Assembly (NCBI GenBank): GCA_001643675.2 | Contig: LSRY02000009.1 | Location: 62,001-126,000, forward strand | From: Monocercomonoides exilis | Taxonomy: Eukaryota > Preaxostyla > Oxymonadida > Polymastigidae | Length of the DNA: 64,000 nt | Direction of reading: 5' to 3' | Shown: positions 37,059 to 48,539 of the stretch, piece by piece | Position numbering within the stretch: the first letter of the stretch is position 1 | Layout: every line of letters starts with the position of its first letter | Notes under the pieces: model-generated | Databases searched by the model: none | What the model was told of the DNA's origin: nothing | Seen by the model: only the letters and a program-made list of their open reading frames with translations | Translations under genes and position numbers: made by a program

Positions 37059-39100
37059 TCACTGGCTCCGCTTAGCGTGCGGAAGAGGGCCGTCAAAGTG
37101 CCACTCCTTCTGCTTCTTCTGGCTCTTCTCGAGGAGGCTGTAGTCTTTGCCTGGGTATTTGTCTCTGTTGGCAAGATAGCTGCTGTCGTCCCAGTCAATC
37201 TCAATGTGCTCCGCATTCCACGTCCCTCCATTGCGAGTGGACGCCCTCAAAACATCATACGGACTATATAACAGATAATATCATTCAAAGCAATTCAAAG
37301 CAATTCAATCAAATAAATATAAATAAATAAAATTAATATAATTATAATAATAATAATTATGACAATAAAGTACATACATCCAATAGTATCCGCAGTTGTC
37401 TTCGTCGTTCTTCAGCCTCTCAGCCTGCTCTGGAATTGGCTGCATTGCCTCGCCCACCAGCAGCGGCGGTACCTGGTTGACCACAAACTTCCCGCTCGTC
37501 TTGTTGTCTGCCTTCAAAATGCTCACAAACGAGGCAGTGGCAAGCCCGTTCTCGTCGTATGTGATCTCATCCAAAAAGTATCTGTACTTCTGCGAGTCGC
37601 AGCCGTATCTTTCGGCGTCGTTGCACTGGAACTCTGTCGGCTGCCGCATCACATCAACAATCTCGTTGATGTACTTGCTGTTCAGACACATGTCCACCGG
37701 CCCTGCTGCTTCATTCGTCATGTTCGCTGCCCGCTCTTCTTCAAAGTTCTTCCTCAGCCTCTGAACAACCCTCTGCGCAACTCTGTTTTTGATGCTCTTC
37801 GTCGGCCCCGACGCGATCGACGTGCAGCTGAGCCAGTTGTCTGGGTTGTGCGCATTGGCACACACCATCCGCTCGTTCCACAGAGAAGTCTCGCCCATCC
37901 AGTAGGCAATCGAGTGCGACCCACGCCCGCCCCGCGTCTGTCCTTTGGACGGGTTCCACGGGTAGATCTGGTCGTGCCAGCTGTTCTTGATCACAAACCC
38001 TCCTTTCTCTCCGTTCTTCGTCTTCCAGTTGTCGTTGTATGCCACAATCTGCATGCCATGCCCGCCAGCCATCTCAAAGTGGGTGTTCAGGAACCACTCC
38101 CCATCCATCGTGTAGCCAGGCTGCGCCATCGGGATGCATTTGTCGTCGTCTTGCACTTTTGTGATCGACGGGGGGCACGCCACACGCTCGTCAAACGCCT
38201 TGCAGAGTGGCGAATAAGCGCCTTCATCGTCGGCTCCATTCGCACTGCAGGGGACAAAATACTTGTTGTCCCACACAAGAACAGACAACCCCAAAGCAAC
38301 ATTTTTCTCACGCAACAAATCTTTCGTCTCATCCACATCGTACTTCGTAATAAGCTCGGTGACATCAAACTTAATTGGGTTCTTATTTTTCTGGATCTCC
38401 TCCTCAAGCTTGGGGCATTTCCATTCATCAGCATCTGTTGGTAGATATGGACACAATTCCGATGGGAATAATTTGTCATATAAATCTGTCAGATAATAAA
38501 TCTGTTTTTTAATTTTTTTTTAAAAAAAAAAGATTAACGTGAATGAAGTTTTGAAAATAATTTGTTTATAAAATGCAAACCCATGCAATCTCTCCGTCGC
38601 TTGTTGAATTTATAACAGGTCCATTGTTGAGTCCTTTGCATATCTTCATTGTTGCGTCGTTCTTTTGGCATTCTTTAATAATGCTAATTGCGTACGCCTG
38701 AATCGAGAATGGCACATACTCATCTGGCTTCAAAAATTTTTTCTCGATCCCATTTTTCCTGTATGAATGCTGCATAACTCCAACCATAGCGTGCGCCCTA
38801 TCATTCACAAAAAAAAATAATCCACAGAATTTATTTTTAAATATTAACTTTAAATAATTTCGCAAACCAGCAGGTTCCTCTATTTTCTTGATACGTCAAT
38901 GGAGGAGAATAAGGAACAGCATATTTGTGAGGTGCCTTTTTTGATGTTAAATTAGGAGTATATGATGGATTTGGTGCTGGAACTTTATCAGTTGACAACG
39001 CAGCTGCAGAAAGAGCAACTGCAACAATAGACAAAATAGCAAGGATAATAAGACCAACAAGGATTATAATATTTTGAATGGAAAATTTAAGCGGCTTCAT
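37059..39100 (-). CDS. Membrane-anchored papain-family (C1) cysteine protease, four exons
   Basis: Exons 39100..38868, 38797..38581, 38501..37378 and 37263..37059 (5' sites GTTTGC, GTTTGC and GTATGT) give 592 residues. The first intron splits the active-site codon region: only splicing restores YQENRGTCWAHAMVG, with the oxyanion Gln six residues before the catalytic Cys. The catalytic His is in GGHGMQIVAYND and the Asn in VIKNSW. The N-terminus has one long hydrophobic span (IIILVGLIILAILSIVAVALSAA), so this is probably a type II membrane or lysosome-like protein. Only about 45 residues separate it from the catalytic domain, too few for the usual I29 inhibitory propeptide. About 300 residues follow the core, with several extra Cys. 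Predicted role is proteolysis in digestive vacuoles or at the membrane. Confidence 0.88.
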
Positions 39101-41110
39101 ATTTGATACTATTGCGTCGATAATGAAAAAAATATCTTTGAAAGTCAAATAACGAAAAAATGAACAAACAATACTACTCAACTTATGGTTAATGCTTGAT
39201 CTTGTTGTTCAAATGAAACACACTTGAGTGATTGCATAAATCGATATTTTTATATTGAATTTTTCTGTATATTTCGAAAACAAGTTCGTTTGAAATGGTG
39301 AAACCTTCAATTAAAGAAACAACAAAAAAAAGATTTTCCTTTGAATATTACTTAGTATTTGAAAGGAGATTTCATGAGATGATTGGACATGAAAGAAAAG
39401 TTGAAAAAAAAAGAACATAAACTAGAAATGATATTGGAAAAATAAACCTTGTTAAAAAGAAAGATATCGCTTTCAATCAAAATGAGCTTTTTAATTCTAC
39501 CACGTAAAAGAACTTCTTTTTTTTGTTAAGCAAAATCTTCAAAAGTTAACTCAAAATCGATTCTCCGGATATTTGTTTTTTCTGCAGTTGAAGACAATTT
39601 CTTCCTTAAATTTCTTTAAACTGTTCGCTTAATTATTTTTTTTTTTCTTGTTTCAAAAGTGCCTTTGTAAAAACAAATTATAATTGACTATTCCAACAAT
39701 AACATAAATAACATCAAATTTTAATAAATAGGTTTTATTAATTTCATTTTGGTTTTAAAATTGGTCAGAATATAAAGCGATGTGAAATTTCAAATGTTGG
39801 AAAAACTTTTGTAAATTATTCAAACAAATATAAAAATACTGAAAACTTTCTTAAAAGAAATTAGATAATGAAGAAATAAAACATCATAGAATGAATAATG
39901 AAAAGAACGCCAAAAAAAAAAAAAAAAAATAAATAAATAAAAATAAAAATAAAAAATAAAAAACACCAAATAATGTAGAATCCAAAAAAAGTAAGGCTTG
40001 TGTCATGTATAATACGCTTCTTTCAAAAGCGTCAATGGGCGCTATAAAAAAAACAGAATTAAAAACAAAGCCCGTCGCAAATTGGATTCTTTACAAATGA
40101 TAAAAATTTGTAACTGATCTTGCACATTAAAAACTAGCAATAATATCAGAAATAAGATATCTTGCAATATGCCAATTAGTGCTTATTTCAATAATCTTTT
40201 CCTGATCATACTTTAATTATAAAAGAGCTGTTCAAAAAAAAAAAAAATACATTATGATTTAAAACAAAATAATGCAAAATAAATGTCTTAAACAATGCAA
40301 TAAAAATCAATCTGAAAAAATCATTTTCATTGTGTGTAAGTCCTATGGAAATTAATCATGTGCTTCTTAATCTCCTCAAACAAATACACGAAAAAAACGG
40401 AAATGAACAAAATCCATTTCTGTCTCTCTCTTATTATTGCCCGCTTCCGGAAAAAACATAAGTACTTAATTCCAAAAGGAACAACTTAAGTTTGCAAAAA
40501 ACAGGCTTTGTTATCCTTTCAAAAAAAATAAAAATTCATTCGACAATTCGCATCTCCATCACACACCAAATTAATTTCCGCTATGAATAAATATGAAATG
40601 GATCTTCAAAACAATGAACAATCAAAATGAAAATATTCGGTGCCTTTAAAGAATTATCTCAAAAAATAACGCTGATAATCATTTAAAGTTCTTTTTTAAT
40701 AAAAAAAAAAAATGATCATTAATCCATTAACCGGAAAGATAAAGATCTATTTTTGTTTTTAAACTATAAATCAAATGGAATTTTTGATATGTTTATTACA
40801 CTTGTTGGAAAAAATGCTCATTGGAAAATAAAAAAATGCAACACTACATGAAGCAAATTTATGTTAAAAAATAATTGTTTCACATTCTTCAAAAAAATTC
40901 TGATGATCACCAAAAAAAAAAATCAATATTTGATTTTCAAATGATGTTTATTTTTCAATAACAAACAAAATTGAAAAATTATGTACATTTCCTTTTCTTC
41001 AATAACAGAATACTTTAACATGATCACATCCATACTATTTTCTGTGATCCGAAAGAAAACCCCTTATTGCCGATAAGTTAATTATTTTTATCTTATTCTT
41101 GATATTTCCA
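39101..41110. other. 2-kb AT-rich intergenic region
   Basis: Many A runs (for example near 39910-39960), stops in all frames and no recognised gene. A short GC-richer patch near 40010-40085 could fold locally but matches no RNA family I know. Confidence 0.55.
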
Positions 41111-41470
41111 ATGTTTGGATTGTTTCTCGTTTCTATTTTTGCAATGAGTTCTGCTGAAGAATTCTTTGGGGAACTTGATGATTATTTCGAAACCGAAGAA
41201 GCAGTTGATTATGATTCATTTGAAGCATATGAAGCTGCTCAGTGGTGCGAAATTTGCCAAGAAGTTGCTGCTTTTGCTGAACAAATGCTGAAAAATCATG
41301 GAGGAGAAGCATTGAAAAAATTGATCTTGGACAAATTGTGCAGCAAAATGAAAGGAATCAAAGGAGAGATTTGTGAAGCTGCAACAAACAAAGTTATCGA
41401 CTTTGGATTTGAACTGGTCGAAAAATATCTTAATCCCGAATATATTTGCCGTAAAGTCAAACTTTGCTAA
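41111..41470 (+). CDS. Secreted saposin-like (SapB) peptide
   Basis: ATG at 41111 opens 119 residues. The signal peptide (MFGLFLVSIFAMSSAEE) is followed by an acidic pro-segment and one SapB domain of about 75 residues with the six-Cys pattern: CEIC, KLC, EIC, YIC and the final KLC. This is the layout of amoebapores, NK-lysin and saposins, which bind lipid membranes. In amoebozoan protists such small proteins permeabilise the membranes of ingested bacteria; that role is only inferred here. Helical Lys-rich stretches (KNHGGEALKKLILDKL) fit the fold. No intron is needed. The gene stands between two AT-rich stretches, upstream of the ferredoxin on the same strand. Confidence 0.85.
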   Translation: MFGLFLVSIFAMSSAEEFFGELDDYFETEEAVDYDSFEAYEAAQWCEICQEVAAFAEQMLKNHGGEALKKLILDKLCSKMKGIKGEICEAATNKVIDFGFELVEKYLNPEYICRKVKLC

Positions 41471-41846
41471 TTATTTTTTGACTTTGAGTAGTTCAGTTTT
41501 TATATTTTTTTATATTAATCTCAATTATATCTTTTTTAGCTGTGACTTTTCTTTGAAAAAGTTTTCTTTTATTCACGTGAACGTTCAACAAAATTCGAGA
41601 TTAATTTGAAAACAACTTGAATAGTCAAATAGATTTTTAAAAATCAGTTGGATAATTTCTATCATAAATTATTTAAAAAATGATAGTTCGTTTAAAACAC
41701 AAAGAATGAAAAGTTGTCCATGAGTTGAAGTGGATTTTTCTTGTTAAAAACATTTTATTGATCATGTTTCAAATATTTGTTATATTTGATGTTATTCTGT
41801 AAACTGTATTGATAAAAAGCAAACTGTACTTGCTTTGAAATATAGA

Positions 41847-42334
41847 ATGCCAAAAATAACTTGTTTGTTTTCGCATTTTTTATGAAAAACACCAATTGTT
41901 GAGCACAATCGAACACAAATATTATAATCTTGTTTTTCTTTTATTCAAAATAGGCTTTGTTGAGTATGTTATTAAGAATTATTAAATTCTTTTTCAGAAT
42001 CAAAACAATGTTATTTTTAAAAGCCAAGATACATGCATAGGATGCGGTGCTTGTGCTGGAACGGCTCCAAATTTTTTTGAAATTGAAGATATTGGTAAAA
42101 GTCACTTTAAAGGTATTATTTATTATAATCATTGCAATTTTGTTTGTTTCATATTTTTCATAAATAGTTGGAGATAAAGATCAGACTGTGGAAGTTAAAG
42201 ATAGTGATTTAATTGACATTCGTGCTGCTGTTTGAATTTTTCAATTTTTATTTATTGATAGTTTAAAACTCTCTTTATAATGTTAAAAATAGGCTGAAGG
42301 ATGTCCTGTTAATGCCATTCATCTTTCAGAATAA
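41847..42334 (+). CDS. Single-cluster [4Fe-4S] ferredoxin, five small exons
   Basis: The three 3' exons, 41998..42112, 42168..42229 and 42293..42334, are well supported (5' sites GTATTATT and GTTTGA). They encode DTCIGCGACAGTAPNFFEIED, a middle section VGDKDQTVEV, and AEGCPVNAIHLSE. The three clustered Cys and the distal Cys-Pro bind one [4Fe-4S] cluster. The protein is a soluble electron carrier, for example for pyruvate:ferredoxin oxidoreductase or hydrogenase in anaerobes. No ATG lies in frame in the first of these exons. The best 5' solution uses exon 41847..41862 (MPKIT), a 91-nt intron (5' GTTTGT), a 14-nt exon 41954..41967 and a 30-nt intron, giving 82 residues. That 5' part is tentative. 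No organelle-targeting extension is visible. Confidence 0.8.
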
Positions 42335-42752
42335 TCTTAAGATATTTTTGTTTAAAAGATCATCCGATGAGAAAATGATCAAACGCCAAGTCAATGAATT
42401 TTTATTTTCAAATTTAAGAAGTTTTTTTTTTGGAAAAGCATTCAAATAATAAGTAATTTTTTTTTCATAATTAATTGAAAGTCAACTGAAAGTTGACGGA
42501 GACCCTCTTGTTTGTTTGAAATAAAGTGATTAAAAGATGAAACGATAAAATTCTCAATTACGTAAGAATAAAAATTCAAATAAAAATATTACTAAAATCA
42601 CTCATAACCCTCAATATTTAACCATGACAAGAAGAAAATCAAATAACAATGTGAAATCAATAATAAATAATCATTTAATCTTCAAAAACAACTTTACATA
42701 ATCATTACAATTGTTATTGGCAAACAAAAGGCACAGTGGAATTGCAAACATT
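42335..42752. other. Convergent 3' intergenic region
   Basis: AT-rich, 418 nt, between the ferredoxin stop (+) and the transporter stop (-). Nothing else recognised. Confidence 0.6.
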
Positions 42753-44382
42753 TCATTCCTGAAGATCTTTTGAATATTCAAGTCCATTTCCGTCAGATGC
42801 CTCTATTTCCGAAGCCTCTTCAGCTGCCTTTGCCTTCTCGTCGTCTTGGGGGGAGCGCCAGCAGGGGAATTTCCACACAAAGTTGTATGTCATCACCCCC
42901 ACTGTCATCACAACGAACCCACCCAGCTGCATATACGACCAGTTGGACCACGGCTCGCCTCCAGAGGTCTCTCTGTCTTTCTCCTTTGAGGCATAGTAAA
43001 GGATGATTGAAGTGATCCACACAAGCATTGTTCGCATGGGCTCCAAAACATTTCTTGTAAGAGCAGATGTGACTTCAGTGCTGGGGTCAAATAAATAATA
43101 AATAATCAAAGAAAAATAATAATAATAATAATAATAATAAAGAACGGTAGAAATATCGGGTGAAAAAAAAAATTAATTTTTATATTTTCATTGCTCCAAT
43201 ATTCAGTTTCTATTATTATTATATTTCTTTCCTTTTCTTTTCTTTTCTCAAAGCATACATAAACATCCCAAATATGTTGAAGAGCAAAATAGAGCACACA
43301 AATGCAAGTGCAAAGACGATAATCACAGGAGAGTTTGCCATCATAACAAATGTGTCTGCGATATCCTCCTGCAACCCATCACCTGGTGTTGTCCTCACAA
43401 AATATACAATCGGCATGCACAGGAAAGTGCATGTGCAAAAGCCCCAGAATCCTTCCCATGCGACAATTGCCATTGGCGGAGTTGTTGAGTCATGAAGCAG
43501 TTGCTCCTCCACAATTGTCTGAAATGCTTGGATTGCCTGAGCCAATACAACCAAAATAACACCCACTATCAAACGACCAAATGTAACACCTTTTGCTCCT
43601 CCAGACAAAAGAGCTGTTGCACCAAGGATAATAAGTGCTGTAAACACAAGACACATTCCTAACCACTGCTGAGGATATAACTTTCTTTTTCTGTAAAATA
43701 TGGTAAGAATAGCTGTGAAAATAATAATAGATCCACGAAGCATTTGCCATATGGATACATTGATCACAACAAGAGCTGCATTCATCATCACTGTGGCAAC
43801 TGTATCACAAATAGAAGGAACAAATACTTTCAACCAAGTCTCAAATTATTGAAAAATTTTTTTAATTATAGCTTTATTATAAATTTTATAACAACAATTA
43901 TACCCAATCGCGCTTCTTTTCTTTTGCAATTAAAGGTTCAGATTCATATTCATCAATTCGCTCAGACTTTTTTTTGCCTATCATAAAAATGAGAATGAAA
44001 AACAATAATAATGAAAGAATAGCATACGCAGAACATATAATTTTCGAAAAGATTCAGGAACAAAAACTGTCATCATTCCTAAGAACTACAATAATCAAAA
44101 AAAAATGAAATTTTGAAGAAAAGATGTAAAAAGAATGTTAACCATTGCCCAGTTTTGAAACCTATTACAAAATTGTTCAACACAAATTTAAATGAATCAA
44201 AGAAATGAGATATATAAAATAAATATAAATAAAAACCATGGCTTTTCAAAAGTAGTTTCTATTCCATAAAAATTTGAAGCGGTTTGACTGTAAAGAATCT
44301 TTGAAAGAATAGAATTTCCTGCTCCAAAAATCAAAAAGCCGCATATGCACAGCATTTTTTTCGCAAATAACGACTGTACCAT
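42753..44382 (-). CDS. SLC35F6: SLC35F6-like drug/metabolite-superfamily transporter, six exons
   Basis: Exons 44382..44237, 44161..44143 (19 nt), 44085..44028, 43977..43904, 43839..43259 and 43080..42753 give 401 residues; every junction restores alignment with SLC35F6. Key conserved segments are FVPSICDTVATVMMNAAL, WQMLRGSIIIFTAILTI, QWLGMCLVFTALIILGA, VEEQLLH...PPMAIVAWEGFWGF and TSALTRNVLEPMRTMLVWI. About ten membrane helices are expected. The human relative is a lysosomal/mitochondrial membrane protein of the nucleotide-sugar/DMT superfamily with unsettled substrate, so none is assigned. A lysine-rich acidic loop (LRKKKSERIDEYESE) lies on the presumed cytosolic side and the tail is acidic. 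The single 178-nt intron is the longest; the others are 50-75 nt. Confidence 0.88.
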
Positions 44383-45024
44383 GGATAAAATCGTGTATCG
44401 AACAAAATTGATCTGATCTAAACCTAACTGCGAAAAAAGTTGATCGAATTTTTAACTTTATTTTTATTCAATTAAACTTTCTATTAAAATGAAATATTCT
44501 TAAAACAGAATTTTCTTCCTTTTATTGTTCATTCGATAATCAAAAGCAAAAAAAGTTTGATTTATTTTGAAAATATATGGCTGTTCCTTTTTGAAATCAT
44601 TCTTTCGATCAAGATCAGTTAACAGTATTAACCTCAACAGGGAAACAAATATCAATTAGCTTTTGAATGAATACTTAAATTGAAAGAATTCATAAGTGTT
44701 TTGAGCTTTTTTTTTTCTGTTTCATTTTTAAGCTTTGAAAAACAGTCTTTTCACCAAAATAACTCAATTGTTTTCTTTTTTGTGAAATGATAAAAAAAGA
44801 GAAAATTGAAAATAAAGAGTGGAAAGAGCAGAAGATATAGGTGCCTAAAAATCTTAAAGTTAATCATCCATCCTGCATTATTATCAAGCCACATGCTATT
44901 TATAAGATAAATAATAACAATTTTTTAGGTTTGAAGAAAATTTATAAAGTGTATCAATAAAAAATCATGGAAAAAAGAAACCCAAAATATTAACGAAAAA
45001 ATAATTATTTTGAAAAATCACGGA
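44383..45024. other. AT-rich intergenic DNA with MITE-like fragment
   Basis: A stretch near 44576-44600 resembles the end motif of the inverted-repeat elements at 45.0, 46.6 and 55.1 kb (GGCTGTTCCTTTTTGAAATC). No gene seen. Confidence 0.5.
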
Positions 45025-45226
45025 TATCCAAATGTGTGATTATTTTTGATATCATAACTTTTTTCGGGGTGTTGATTTTTCAAAGGTTGTTTGTCATTGA
45101 ATAAAGATTTTGAATTCAAATATAAAAACGATCACAACTGTTTTAAAAAATAAATGTTTCAATTTTAGAGCAAAAATTTTTGTATAAAAAATTATGATTT
45201 CAAAAATAATCACCCACATCTCCAAA
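45025..45226. mobile_element. About 200-bp inverted-repeat element (MITE-like)
   Basis: The arms at about 45025-45065 and 45186-45226 are inverted copies sharing TGATTATTTTTGAAATCAT with a few mismatches. There is no coding capacity. The arm sequence resembles the ends of the elements at 46552-46817 and 55141-55537. Confidence 0.6.
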
Positions 45227-45548
45227 ATCTTCTTTAAATGTTTTTCCATTGAAAAGTAGATATTACGTCCTGTTTCTGTGTATTTGACGGTAATAATTTA
45301 ATTTTTCCTTTTCATATCAAATTTATTAAATGGAACAAAACATTGAAAAGCTTGAAAATAAATTGGAATACTAAATTGTTTATTTCATTTTTCCTTCATA
45401 ATTTTCTAATTTGATGTGTTACTTATATGCAACACATGAATAAATGTGAATTAGATTTTAATTACAAAATATAACAAAACAATGAAAAAATATAGGTACC
45501 CCTATTTTCTGCATTTTCCTAAAGAGTTACAAAATACAATGAATTTTC

Positions 45549-46070
45549 TCAAACATTAACAAAATAATCAGAAATTTTCAACGATGGTGCATGATAATGT
45601 CGTATGTTATAAATATTTAATGTTTCATAAAAGCTGGTGATAGTATCTTCGTATCCTTCTTCTTCCAGCTTTTCGAATATCTCCATTTTTGTTGATTTTC
45701 TTTTCACTTGTTCCTTTTCATCATTATCCTCTTCTTTCAATCGATTTGAAGCAATCGCAAAGAATTGCAAGCATTTATATACAATTACGTCATTCAATGT
45801 TCTCCACTGCATCTCTTCCAAAACGTCATCAATAGTACCACTTTTCAACAAGTCTTTGACTTTCACAACTCTATTTTCTGCTGCTTTTTTTAAGGAACAA
45901 ATGCACCAATCGCTAATAACGCTGTGATTATCCTTCGCTGCTCGATATATCTGTACAATGCTGCTTAAAATCTCGATAAATTCTTCATTCCTCAATCGAC
46001 AACAGAGAAAATAAATCGCGATTGTTTCAATTCATCTCATCAATGCAAATTCTTCTTTCGCTTCTTCTCC
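45549..46070 (-). pseudogene. Broken 3' fragment of the oxymonad-type 450-aa family
   Basis: The frame 45995..45549 matches the last half of the genes at 46.9-48.4 and 52.4-53.9 kb (NEEFIEILSSIVQIYRAAKDN, GYEDTITSFYETL, ISDYFVNV at the end). Continuing upstream in the same frame, the family position Arg-Trp is Arg-TGA (about 46045), and further upstream (KEEFALMR) the match fades into an ATG-repeat tract near 46110-46150. The 5' half of the gene is absent. It is therefore a truncated, nonsense-bearing copy. Confidence 0.75.
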
Positions 46071-46551
46071 TTCTCCTTCTCCTTTAATCCTCTTCTTTCA
46101 CAAATTCCTCAAATTTTTGTTTAACATCATCATCATCATCATCATCAACTGCTCATATTAAACTTTTCAATTTCAACAAAGTTTGGCCAAGCTTGTTTCT
46201 ATTAAGTTCATCTTTGCACTAAAAATTATAATTAAAGCAAGCATTCTGGTCTGATGGTGTGGTATTTTCTCTTGTTCTTTCATTTTTTGTTCCATCTTCA
46301 TTCCATTTCGACAAGAAAGACAGCATACTTCTCTTATTAATTGGCTTCCTGTCTCTTTCAGAAGATGAATGGATTGGAAGTGAAGGGCAATGAAACAAAA
46401 AATTTGTTGAACAACAAAAAAAGATTTCTGTGTCAAAGAGAAAGAAGAAAGAGAAAGAAAGAGGGAGAGAGAACTCAATTTTGATTGACTTGCTTAATTA
46501 GAGAATTTGATAAAAAAGAAAATGAAAATAAAAATAAAAAAAAAATTATTC

Positions 46552-46817
46552 AAATATGGGTCATTCTTTTTGAAAGCATATTTTTTCATCCAAAAATTTC
46601 GGTCCAAAAATTTCTCTTGAATACAAGAAAATGAACACTGAAAAGTGCACAGACATTTTCAAGACATATTCATCTTTATTTCAGATCATACATTTATATT
46701 AAAAACAGTTGTTATAATTTTATCATCTGAATACAAAAACACTTCCAATTGACAAACAATCTTTTTAATATCAATTCCCCGAAAAAAGATATGATTTCAA
46801 AAATAATGACCCATATT
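46552..46817. mobile_element. 266-bp inverted-repeat element (MITE-like)
   Basis: The left arm 46552-46587 and right arm 46780-46817 are inverted copies: AAATATGGGTCATT, then a T-run with GAAA, then CATAT and a T-run ending in C. No coding frame inside. Same end-motif family as 45025-45226. Confidence 0.65.
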
Positions 46818-46896
46818 TTTTTTTAATCATTTAGTGAAATGAATAAAAATGAAAAAGACAGTTTTTGATTCAAAAAGTTAAATGAAAAGAATTTGG

Positions 46897-48360
46897 TTAA
46901 CCACTCACAAAATAATCAGAAATATTCAAAGAAAATGAATTATAATATTTTTCGTTTTGAATAGAAATTTCATCACAAAGGCTTTCAACGATATCTTCAA
47001 ATCCTTCTTCTTCCATCCTTTCAAATATCTTTCTTTTCTTATCTTTTCTTTCCTCTTCTTTCTTTTCATCTTCCTCCTTTTCTTTCAATCTTTTTGAAAT
47101 ATTCAAAAAGAAATTCAAACAATTCCACATAATCTCATCTTCCAAAGTTGATTGCTTCACTTCCTCCAAAAAGAGACCAATAGCTCCACTTTTCAAAAAA
47201 GCACCAATTTCCACCGCTGTGTTTTCCGCAGTTCTTCCAAATGTTATGAGGCAATCATCGCGAAAGTCTGGGTAATTATCCTTTGCTGCTCGAAATAATT
47301 TCACGATGCTCCCTAAAAGCCCAACAAGTTCTTCGTTCCACAATTCGCACATGGGTAAGTAATCATAAATTGCATAGAGCCATCTCCACATTAAAAGCAC
47401 TTCTTTCGCTTCTTTTCCTCCATTTTCCTTTGTATTTCTCTTCGAATCAACGCATTTTATTAGATCTTCAAGTTCTCTTGCTGCTTCTCTTCCAAAATGC
47501 AGCTCATTAGCAATAGTATCTTCCAAGAATCCATTGGCGTAAAATCTATATATAAAAAATTGCCAAGCAGACTGATAGGCAAGACTTGTAAGATTTCTAT
47601 GTTTCTGCTGATGTTCGATGATTTCTTTGAGTTCATTCAAATACAGTTCTTTTGGCACTTCCTAATAAAAATCGGATAAAATCAATAACTTCAAAAATGA
47701 AATAGAAATAAACATACATAAAATTCAATATTGCCCAAAGCCAGCAAAGCTATTTCCACTTCTTTCTGAGTCACCTCGTTTTCCTCCTTCTTCAATGCAA
47801 CTTTCAGAAGACAGGACATGCAAATTGAAAGTAATTCCGAAGAGATTTCATAGGAAAGTAAAAGATGGCATTCACAAAGATCAGTCAGAAGCTTTTCATT
47901 CCTTTCTTCTTTTTTCTTTTCTTCTTCAATTATCATCTTTTCAATTCTTTTGTTCAATGAAGAATTTCTAAAATAATAATCATGCATGTCTTTCAGGGCT
48001 GTGCTAAACCCTACATGCTTCAAAAGCAAAATTGCATTTTCTATTGATATTTTCTTTTCTTCAATTATTTTGTTGATTTTGTCGAATATTTTTTCTGAGT
48101 AAATTGAATGAAATTCTTCTTCATTCATTCCATCAATTATTTCATTCATTTCTTCAATTTTCTGTTTCTGCTCTTCTTCAGTGAATTGTTCCAACTGCGA
48201 AAGTTTCTCTAAAAAAAGTGAAAAAATCAAAAGAGAAAAAATATTCATTCATTTTTTAAACCAACAATTTCTTATAAAACGTTGCAAACCAAGAAATATT
48301 TGTATTTTTGAATGTGACTGTGAAATCGTAAAGTTTTTTCAAATCAGTAAAGAAATTCAT
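46897..48360 (-). CDS. Lineage-specific alpha-helical protein (450 aa), copy 2, three exons
   Basis: Exons 48360..48262, 48206..47718 and 47661..46897 (introns of 55 and 56 nt; 5' sites GTTTAAAA and GTATGTTT) give 450 residues. It is rich in Glu and Lys helices: FTEEEQKQKIEEMN, then DLCECHLLL, then PKELYLNELKEIIEHQQK, LHFGREAAREL, RAAKDN, and the ending ISDYFVSG. Hydrophobic spacing suggests a repeat-type helical solenoid. No signal peptide or membrane span is convincing. I recall similar proteins as a large hypothetical family in Monocercomonoides. Function unknown. The second intron and the start of the last exon are almost identical in DNA to the copy at 52.4-53.9 kb, although the rest is diverged. 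Confidence 0.8.
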
Positions 48361-48539
48361 TTTCGAAATATTCGTTGAACATTCGCAAAAAAAAAGTTAA
48401 AAACACAAAATCATAGATATTTAAACAATACAGGATTCCAAACCTCTTTTGTCATAAATGATTTTTGCTTCAAAGCAAGTAAATCAATGAAACAAAATAA
48501 TCTCCTTTTTGTGCAAATAAATAAGGGAGACCATCCTAT

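Noticed and set aside
40010-40085. Small GC-richer patch as a possible structured RNA
   Set aside because: No match to any RNA family known to me and no strong extended pairing beyond short stems.
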